Assembly: GCF_008711175.1 (NCBI RefSeq)
Contig: NZ_VWNF01000001.1
Location: forward strand, 62,001-126,000
Origin: Nesterenkonia ebinurensis
Lineage (GTDB): Bacteria; Actinomycetota; Actinomycetes; Actinomycetales; Micrococcaceae
DNA length: 64,000 nucleotides
Direction of reading: 5' to 3'
Shown: positions 17,599-23,622 of the stretch, in pieces
How positions within the stretch are numbered: the stretch's first letter is position 1
How the letters are laid out: each line of letters starts with the position of its first letter
The notes under the pieces: model-generated
What the model saw: the letters and a program-made list of their open reading frames with translations, nothing else
Told to the model about the DNA's origin: nothing
Databases searched by the model: none
Made by a program: the position numbers and the translations under genes

Positions 17599-18302
17599 CT
17601 CACATCGTCTCCACGGCAGAAGAAGCGGTGTCTTCTATTCGCGACGGCTGCACGATCCTCATGGGCGGATTTGGAAATGCTGGCCAACCGTTCGAGCTCA
17701 TCGACGCACTCATAGACACTGGAGCGGAGAGTCTTACCATAGTCAGCAATAACGCGGGGCAAGGAGATGCCGGTCTGGCTCTGCTGGTCAAAGAGCGGCG
17801 AGTTCGTAGAATCATCTGCTCCTTTCCTCGACAGAAGGACTCCTGGCATTTCGACGCCGCCTACCGGGCTGGCGAGATCGAGTTGGAACTTGTTCCACAG
17901 GGAAATTTGGCCGAAAGACTGCGTGCAGCCGGTGCCGGAATCGGCGCCTTCTATACACCTACCGGATACGGAACTGAACTTGCCCGGGGGAAAGAGACCC
18001 GAACCATCGAGGGAAAGAACTACGTGCTGGAGTACCCGCTTCATGGTGACTTCGCCCTGATCAAGGCACTTCATGCCGACGAAGTCGGCAATCTTCAGTA
18101 CCGCAAGACAGCACGAAACTTTGGTCCGATCATGGCAGCGGCAGCGAGCACCACGATCGTTCAAGTCGCAGATGTTCTGTCTGTCGGTGCTATCGACCCT
18201 GAGCATGTCGTCACTCCCGGGATCTATGTCGATACCGTCGTGGCGCTGCCCGGCCCCCCCTCGACAACCGGAAATCACCGAACGGAGGCACCCCATGAAT
18301 AA
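17595..18302 (+). CDS. pcaI: 3-oxoadipate CoA-transferase subunit A
   Basis: 235-residue alpha subunit that, with PcaJ, moves CoA from succinyl-CoA to beta-ketoadipate. The CoA-binding GGFGNAGQP motif is at residues 24-32, followed by the SNNAGQG loop and the FYTPTGYGTELA block of the family. Overlaps pcaF (ATGA) and pcaJ (8 nt), so the three are coupled. Confidence 0.93.
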   Translation: MTHIVSTAEEAVSSIRDGCTILMGGFGNAGQPFELIDALIDTGAESLTIVSNNAGQGDAGLALLVKERRVRRIICSFPRQKDSWHFDAAYRAGEIELELVPQGNLAERLRAAGAGIGAFYTPTGYGTELARGKETRTIEGKNYVLEYPLHGDFALIKALHADEVGNLQYRKTARNFGPIMAAAASTTIVQVADVLSVGAIDPEHVVTPGIYVDTVVALPGPPSTTGNHRTEAPHE

Positions 18303-18999
18303 ACCACTGACGCGTGACGAGCTGGCCAAGAAGGTCGCCGCTGACATTTCTCCGGGCTCCTATGTGAACCTCGGAATCGGCCAGCCGACAAAAGTTGCGG
18401 ACTACCTTCGACCAGAGCAGAACATCACTCTGCACACTGAGAACGGCATGCTGGGCATGGGACCTGAAGCCCAAGATTCCCAAGTCGACGAGGATCTCAT
18501 CAACGCAGGAAAGATTCCCGTCACAGAGACACCTGGAGCCAGCTACTTCCATCACGCGGATTCCTTCGCCATGATGCGAGGCGGCCACCTGGACGTCTGC
18601 GTCTTAGGAGCGTTCCAGGTCTCCGCCAGGGGCGACCTGGCCAACTGGTCCACTGGATCCCCTGACTCGATCCCTGCCGTGGGCGGAGCGATGGATCTTG
18701 CCGTTGGAGCCAAGGCCGTTTTCGTGATGATGTCTCTCTTCGCCAAGGATGGCACCGCGAAAATCGTTCCTGACTTGACCTATCCAGTTACTGGCCTGGG
18801 CTGTGTCACCAGAATCTATACCGATCACGGTGTGTTTCTGCTCAGCGGCAGCGGGGCGAGTTCCACTTTGATCCTCCATGAAGCTTTCGGACTGCCCGCC
18901 GAGGAGATCGCGGCTCGCCTCGACGTCGAAGTCCAACTCGACCATAAGCTGGGCTCTTCAGCTGAGGCTCACTTCCAGTCACCAGTCCAGCCGGTGTAG
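18295..18999 (+). CDS. pcaJ: 3-oxoadipate CoA-transferase subunit B
   Basis: 234-residue beta subunit carrying the catalytic glutamate in the TENGMLGMGP motif (near residue 48) and the LGIGQPTKVADYL N-terminal block. The start at 18295 follows GGAGG by 6-7 nt. The last 31 nt overlap the 3' end of pobA on the other strand, a tight convergent arrangement that would yield complementary transcripts. Confidence 0.93.
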   Translation: MNKPLTRDELAKKVAADISPGSYVNLGIGQPTKVADYLRPEQNITLHTENGMLGMGPEAQDSQVDEDLINAGKIPVTETPGASYFHHADSFAMMRGGHLDVCVLGAFQVSARGDLANWSTGSPDSIPAVGGAMDLAVGAKAVFVMMSLFAKDGTAKIVPDLTYPVTGLGCVTRIYTDHGVFLLSGSGASSTLILHEAFGLPAEEIAARLDVEVQLDHKLGSSAEAHFQSPVQPV

Positions 19000-20198
19000 C
19001 AGTCGGCGAAGAATGCTCGACCGTACCGTGAGCCAGTGATGGCATCAAACTCTCCACGTCGTCTGCGTTGGGCGAATGCGTCGTCCCCCGGCTCACGATG
19101 CAGCAGATTGGTGGCCCAGTAGGAGAAGTTCTGCGCCTTCCACACGCGATCCAAAGCTGTACGGGAGTAGCGAAGCAGCGGCTCTTCCAGCGCCGTTGCG
19201 CCGCCTCCGGGCGCTGCCCCCCGGAGGCGGCCAAGGAATTCAGCAATCTCTGGCACCAGCGCGCGGACATCGGAGAATGCCAAGTTCAGGCCTTTAGCAC
19301 CAGTCGGGGGGACCGTGTGCCCCGCATCCCCTGCGAGCACCAGTCGCCCAAAGGTCAACGGATCGCAGACGTAGGATCGAAATGGCAGCACGGTCCGCTC
19401 AATAATCGGCCCCCGCTTCAGGCGCACGTCCCCGTTCTCACCGAGCACCCGTTGGATATGGTCGAATATCTCCTCGTCGGTCCACTCCTCCGGATCGGTG
19501 TCAGGATCGCACTGAAAGTACATCCGCTGCACACGCTCATTACGTTGCGAAATCAGTGCGAAGCCAACATCAGAATTGGCATAGATCAGTTCAGCAGCCG
19601 TGGGCGGGGCCTCACAGAGAATGCCGAACCAGGCATACGGATACGAGGTGAAGTAGTCAGTGCGCACACTCTCCGGGATCAATCGGCGGCATGAGGAACG
19701 AGAGCCGTCAGCTCCAATGATCAACTCAGCTTCGATAGTCCGCTGATCCTCAGCACTATCGTGAAATGTAATACTCGGATGCGTGGAGTCGACGCCATGC
19801 ACCTCGACATGGTCGGCGGACCAGAAGATTGCTCCCCCTTCGCGCTGCCAGGCTGTAGCGAGGTCAAGAAACACCTCATTCTGAGGGTAGAGCCACACAG
19901 ACCGCCCGACGAGGTCCTGGAAGTCAATTCTTTGCCGCTGGCCATTGAAGCTCAACACAGTACCGCGATGTTCATGACCGTGCGTCAGTACGCGGGAATC
20001 GATCTCTGACTGCACCAGCATCTCAACTGTTCCGGCTTCCAAAATTCCCGCCCGGTGAGTGCGGTAGATCTGGTCTTCGCTGCGTCGCTCGACGACGGCT
20101 GCATTGATCCCCCGGCGTTTCAGCAACAGCGCCGCCATCAGCCCCGCCGGCCCACCGCCTACAATGCCAACGTCGACGCGAATTGATTCCTGAGCCAT
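18969..20198 (-). CDS. pobA: 4-hydroxybenzoate 3-monooxygenase
   Basis: 409-residue FAD monooxygenase producing protocatechuate from 4-hydroxybenzoate with NAD(P)H. Motifs: FAD GGGPAGLMAA (residues 14-23), the RTHRAGILEAGTVEML substrate region, DGSRSSCRR, and GDAGHTVPPTGAKGLNLA near residue 290. AAAGGAG lies 6 nt before the ATG. Together with MobA it gives the island two entry routes. It is downstream of an IclR gene on the same strand and converges on pcaJ with a 31-nt overlap. Confidence 0.94.
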   Translation of the reverse strand: MAQESIRVDVGIVGGGPAGLMAALLLKRRGINAAVVERRSEDQIYRTHRAGILEAGTVEMLVQSEIDSRVLTHGHEHRGTVLSFNGQRQRIDFQDLVGRSVWLYPQNEVFLDLATAWQREGGAIFWSADHVEVHGVDSTHPSITFHDSAEDQRTIEAELIIGADGSRSSCRRLIPESVRTDYFTSYPYAWFGILCEAPPTAAELIYANSDVGFALISQRNERVQRMYFQCDPDTDPEEWTDEEIFDHIQRVLGENGDVRLKRGPIIERTVLPFRSYVCDPLTFGRLVLAGDAGHTVPPTGAKGLNLAFSDVRALVPEIAEFLGRLRGAAPGGGATALEEPLLRYSRTALDRVWKAQNFSYWATNLLHREPGDDAFAQRRRRGEFDAITGSRYGRAFFADCYTGWTGDWK

Positions 20199-20242
20199 GG
20201 GTCTCCTTTGCTGACGGGAGGCTGAAGCGATGGTGCTTTCTT

Positions 20243-20262
20243 ACATCTTCTCGAGAAAATGT
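20243..20262. promoter_or_regulatory. candidate operator upstream of pobA
   Basis: 20-bp inverted repeat ACATCTTCTC/GAGAAAATGT, one mismatched pair, centred on TTCTCGAGAA in the 83-nt gap between the upstream IclR gene and pobA. Its sequence differs from the GCGAAC operators, so it likely serves a different regulator, plausibly the adjacent IclR protein. Confidence 0.5.
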
Positions 20263-20281
20263 TGCTTACGCCACAGAGTTC

Positions 20282-21055
20282 TCATTCAATGAGATGATTG
20301 TCGCGCGCGGCCTTCATGACTGCCCGTCCGATACTTCGCGCAGCGAGTTGCAGCAGTTGGACCGAGGACGCGTTTCCGCGAACCTCCCCCTGGTCTTCTC
20401 TGACGATGCCGAGTCCAGCTATCACCTTTCCGTCGGATCGATGAATGGGAACGGCAACCCCGGTGATATCCGGCTCAAGAGCTCCCGTCTGCAGGCAGTA
20501 GCCCATCCGCCTGACCTGCTCCAGTCGCTGCTCGTCCGGCACGGTCCCATGTTCCGAGTTCAAACCCGCACTCGAGCGTGATCGATAGCCGCGCCGAAAC
20601 GCCTCCGGTGCATGAGCAAGAAGGACAGTTCCGGTTGACGACAGATGAAGTGGCAGGCGCCCCGCGATTGAGCCGTGGATCGTCGGCGCACCTCGCGCAG
20701 AGAGTCGATCAATGAACAGGACTTCATCGCCGTCGATCTTGCCAAGCTGAATATGCTGGCCGATCACGGCATGGGCATCAGCCAGGTATGGACGCGCCAG
20801 CACTGCCAATTTCATCGTGGGCGCCGACCGGTTAGCAATCTCCCAGAGCCGTGTCCCCACGGCGAAACCACCAGACAGCTGCTCCAGCCAACCCGTTGCA
20901 GCGAGGTCGTGACAGAGCCTGTGTGTCGTTGCAGGAGGCAATCCCGTGCGGCGGGAAACTTCTGCGACACTGAGTTGGACATCGGCACCTGAGAACACTG
21001 AAAGCACCCGATCCAGCCGGGTCAACACCGATTCACCACTGGGCGAGTTCGCCAT
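20282..21055 (-). CDS. IclR-family regulator next to pobA (third of four)
   Basis: 257-residue IclR protein starting MANSPSGESVLTRLDRVLSVF, helix-turn-helix in residues 28-65 (LSVAEVSRRTGLPPATTHRLCHDL), effector domain ending with a TGVAVPIHRSDGKVIAGLG segment. TATACT lies 8 nt before the ATG, suggesting a leaderless transcript. Its place directly upstream of pobA, with an inverted repeat between them, makes it the likely pobA regulator, but which ligand it senses cannot be read. Confidence 0.85.
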   Translation of the reverse strand: MANSPSGESVLTRLDRVLSVFSGADVQLSVAEVSRRTGLPPATTHRLCHDLAATGWLEQLSGGFAVGTRLWEIANRSAPTMKLAVLARPYLADAHAVIGQHIQLGKIDGDEVLFIDRLSARGAPTIHGSIAGRLPLHLSSTGTVLLAHAPEAFRRGYRSRSSAGLNSEHGTVPDEQRLEQVRRMGYCLQTGALEPDITGVAVPIHRSDGKVIAGLGIVREDQGEVRGNASSVQLLQLAARSIGRAVMKAARDNHLIE

Positions 21056-21101
21056 AGCTGGGAAGTATAGGCGAGCGGACTACTCTTCAGCAGGTAGGCT
21101 C

Positions 21102-21944
21102 ATGCCCATGTCCGATCACGTGCCATCTGCGTCCACCACCTCCTTATCCCGCAAAGTTCCAGGCAAGGAAGACTTCGTACGATCGCTAGCCAGCGGGCTC
21201 AAGGTCTTAGAGTGCTTTTCGGATGCAGAGGCCGCCATGACCTTGTCGGAGGTCGCTCGACGCACCGGACTTTCCAGGGCAACAGCCCGACGAATGCTGC
21301 ACACCCTGATACACCTCGGATATGCCAGCACTGATGGGCGTGACTTTACGCTGACCCCCAAAGTGCTCAGCCTAGGACTTGGCTTCTGGTCAGGGAACAG
21401 CCTCAAGGACCTCCTGCAGCCGGCCCTGCATGACCTTGCTGCTGAACTCAATGAGTCGTGCTCTGCGTCCATCCTGGTCGGCGATGAGATCGTCTATATC
21501 GCCCGGGTTCATACGCGGCGAATTATGCGAATGGACCTCGACGTCGGCACCCGGCTGCCGGCATTTGCCACCTCAATGGGACGAGTTCTGCTTTCCGATG
21601 TCGATCAGACATCTCTTTACCGACTCCTGGAGGGCGCCGAGCGCCCGCAGTTCACCCCCGCAACGATCACTGAGGTAGAGGAACTCGTCAAGGTGATCAC
21701 TCGTGGACGCAACGATGGCTATGTCATGGTCGACCAGGAACTTGAGGCAGGGCTGCGCTCCGTCGCCGTCCCAGTGAAGCATCCGGATCGGGGAGTGACC
21801 ACCGCCATCAACGTCTCAGTCTCAGCCGGCCTTGAGCCAGCAGGCGAGTCGCTGAAGCGCGTACTGCCCAGCCTGAAACGCTGTGCCGAGACAGCGGCCC
21901 AAGCTCTCCAAGCATGGGAGCGAGGAAGAGGTCGCAGAGCCTGA
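21102..21944 (+). CDS. pcaR: IclR-family regulator, PcaR/PobR type (fourth of four)
   Basis: 280-residue protein with the PcaR-like order: VRSLASGLKVLECFSD lead-in, helix-turn-helix MTLSEVARRTGLSRATARRML, then the effector domain with VYIARVHTRRIMRMDLDVGTRLPAFATSMGRVLL. In PcaR-type proteins beta-ketoadipate is the usual effector. ATGs at 21102 and 21108 are both possible. It is followed 5 nt later by the esterase promoter bearing the GCGAAC palindrome, so it is the leading candidate for the repressor of the three-promoter set; that assignment is inference. Confidence 0.8.
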   Translation: MPMSDHVPSASTTSLSRKVPGKEDFVRSLASGLKVLECFSDAEAAMTLSEVARRTGLSRATARRMLHTLIHLGYASTDGRDFTLTPKVLSLGLGFWSGNSLKDLLQPALHDLAAELNESCSASILVGDEIVYIARVHTRRIMRMDLDVGTRLPAFATSMGRVLLSDVDQTSLYRLLEGAERPQFTPATITEVEELVKVITRGRNDGYVMVDQELEAGLRSVAVPVKHPDRGVTTAINVSVSAGLEPAGESLKRVLPSLKRCAETAAQALQAWERGRGRRA

Positions 21945-21948
21945 GGCC

Positions 21949-21977
21949 TTGACGTGATCTAACTCACAGCATAAGGT
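21949..21977 (+). promoter_or_regulatory. promoter of the esterase gene
   Basis: TTGACG (21949-21954), 17-bp spacer, TAAGGT (21972-21977). Shares the TTGACGTGA string with the importer promoter. Confidence 0.7.
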
Positions 21978-21986
21978 GTTCTTTTA

Positions 21987-22002
21987 GCGAACAATTGTTC
22001 GC
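21987..22002. promoter_or_regulatory. operator palindrome of the esterase gene
   Basis: Perfect palindrome GCGAAC-AATT-GTTCGC, about +3 of the esterase promoter. Third member of the operator set, so the esterase should be co-regulated with pcaFIJ and the importer. The remaining 115 nt to the start codon form an untranslated leader in which I see nothing else. Confidence 0.8.
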
Positions 22003-22117
22003 TACTGACCCAATTCGCCCAATGGCTTCCATCTCAACAATGCTTGCCCTGCACACAGGGCCGGGGGGTCAGTTGCACTCTGAGGTAGCGGAGCCAATTC
22101 CCATTTGAGGAGTCACT

Positions 22118-23557
22118 GTGCGCCAAAGTCGAAGAACCCGTCCTACACAGCCTGCCTTTTTGGCACGATTACCCCGCCTCCTTGGAACACTCTTTGCCCT
22201 GCTTGGCATTCTCTCTTTGGCAGCCCCTTCCCAGGCTGCGGATCAGGTTGATCCCGAGCCTGAGGTCGAAACCATCACGGACCTCGCCTACACAGATCCG
22301 GTACCGGCCGAGACTCAGGGCAATCTGCTCGACCTGTACCTGCCAGTGTCAGAAGACGAGGCTCCCCTGCCCCTGATCATCTGGACATCCGGATCCGCCT
22401 GGATGGGTGACACTGGCAAAGAAGGTGCCGGGAACATCGCCGAGGAGTTCACCTCTCGAGGGTTCGCTGTTGCTGGCGTGAGCGTCCGCTCGAGCAGCCA
22501 GGTGCAGTTCCCCGGCCAGCTCCACGACATCCGAGCAAGCATCAGATGGTTAAGAGCTAATGCTGACGAGTACAATATCGACCCCGACCGCATCGCCATT
22601 ATGGGTGACTCATCCGGTGGTTGGGTCGCAGCGATAGCCGCAACCACCAGCAGTATTGACCAGTTGGGCGACGAGCCCGATACCGAGGGCGTCTCCAGCG
22701 CTGTGCAGGCTTCAGTCCCCTTCTTCCCACCTGTGGACCTTCTGCTGCTGGATGAGCAGACCGCCGAACAGCATGAGGCGTATGATCTGCCCTTTGACCC
22801 CTTCATTGTGCATGACGACCCCCAGTCCCCGGAATCAATGCTGATTGGCTGCCCGATTCAGGAATGTCCAGAGGAGACTGAGCGAGCTAATCCAGTCGCC
22901 TACGTCGATGGCACTGAACCACCCATCCATGTGTTCCATGGCACGCACGATCCACTGCTGCCCCCCGGTTCATCAGAAACTCTGTTCAACGCTCTGGTCA
23001 ACGTCGGCAGCAGCGCAACTTACACTCTGGTTGAAGAGGCCGGCCACTCCGTCGTGGAGATCATCGGTGCTGAAAACTACACCGTCTATCAGCCCAACCC
23101 GAGCGGCGAACTAGTCACCGGCCAGGATCCGGCACCTACCTGGGACAATATCGAGCAGTTCCTGTGGGATTCATTGGGCACCACTGAGCCGGGAGAACCG
23201 GACCCCAGCCCAACAGAGACTCCGTCACCGACACCCACTGAGCCGACTGAGGAGCCCAGCCCGACAGAGTCGCCAGCCCCAACCGAGGAACCTAGTGAGA
23301 CTGAGACCCCCGCTCCCACTGAGGAACCTTCGCCGACGCCGTCTGAGAGCCCGTCTGAAACTGAAGAGCCTACTGAAACGAGCTCCCCGGACCCCAGTGC
23401 CGTGGAGGACCCCAGCAAAACTCCGGCAGAAGGCAGCGATCAGGAGTCAGACCTGGCCGCCACCGGCGCGCAAACTGCAGCACTGGTGACAGGCAGCGCC
23501 CTGTTGATCCTGATCGGTGTGGTGACACTCATATGGTTCCGCAAACACAAGGTGTGA
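22118..23557 (+). CDS. wall-anchored alpha/beta hydrolase (BD-FAE-like esterase)
   Basis: 479-residue secreted protein. Order: signal peptide to about residue 40 (cleavage near SQA-AD); hydrolase domain with nucleophile in MGDSSGGW, acid in HGTHDPLLPP, histidine in EEAGHSV, resembling bifunctional feruloyl/acetyl-xylan esterases; a Pro/Thr/Ser/Glu linker of about 85 residues; then LAATG, a hydrophobic helix and the basic end RKHKV, which is a class E sortase-type (LAXTG) anchor. The GTG at 22118 follows TGAGGAG. The operator links it to the pca regulon, so it may free phenolic acids from plant or alkyl esters at the cell surface. Substrate is inferred. Confidence 0.8.
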   Translation: MRQSRRTRPTQPAFLARLPRLLGTLFALLGILSLAAPSQAADQVDPEPEVETITDLAYTDPVPAETQGNLLDLYLPVSEDEAPLPLIIWTSGSAWMGDTGKEGAGNIAEEFTSRGFAVAGVSVRSSSQVQFPGQLHDIRASIRWLRANADEYNIDPDRIAIMGDSSGGWVAAIAATTSSIDQLGDEPDTEGVSSAVQASVPFFPPVDLLLLDEQTAEQHEAYDLPFDPFIVHDDPQSPESMLIGCPIQECPEETERANPVAYVDGTEPPIHVFHGTHDPLLPPGSSETLFNALVNVGSSATYTLVEEAGHSVVEIIGAENYTVYQPNPSGELVTGQDPAPTWDNIEQFLWDSLGTTEPGEPDPSPTETPSPTPTEPTEEPSPTESPAPTEEPSETETPAPTEEPSPTPSESPSETEEPTETSSPDPSAVEDPSKTPAEGSDQESDLAATGAQTAALVTGSALLILIGVVTLIWFRKHKV

Positions 23558-23575
23558 TCTAACCGCCTCCAAGTT

Positions 23576-23622
23576 CTGAGTTGGCGGCTGACTTCAGCTG
23601 CCTGTATCAGCCGCCAACTCAG
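23576..23622. terminator. perfect 16-bp hairpin across the esterase/valS 3' junction
   Basis: CTGAGTTGGCGGCTGA (23576-23591), 15-nt loop, exact complement at 23607-23622. The valS stop codon (23594-23596) is in the loop and the right arm encodes the SELAAD residues of ValS. There is no U-run on either side, so terminator function for the convergent pair is probable but not certain. Confidence 0.55.

Noticed and set aside
23200-23420. Low-complexity tandem repeat resembling a short array
   Set aside because: It is the Pro/Thr/Ser/Glu linker of the wall-anchored esterase; units vary and there are no CRISPR-like equal spacers.
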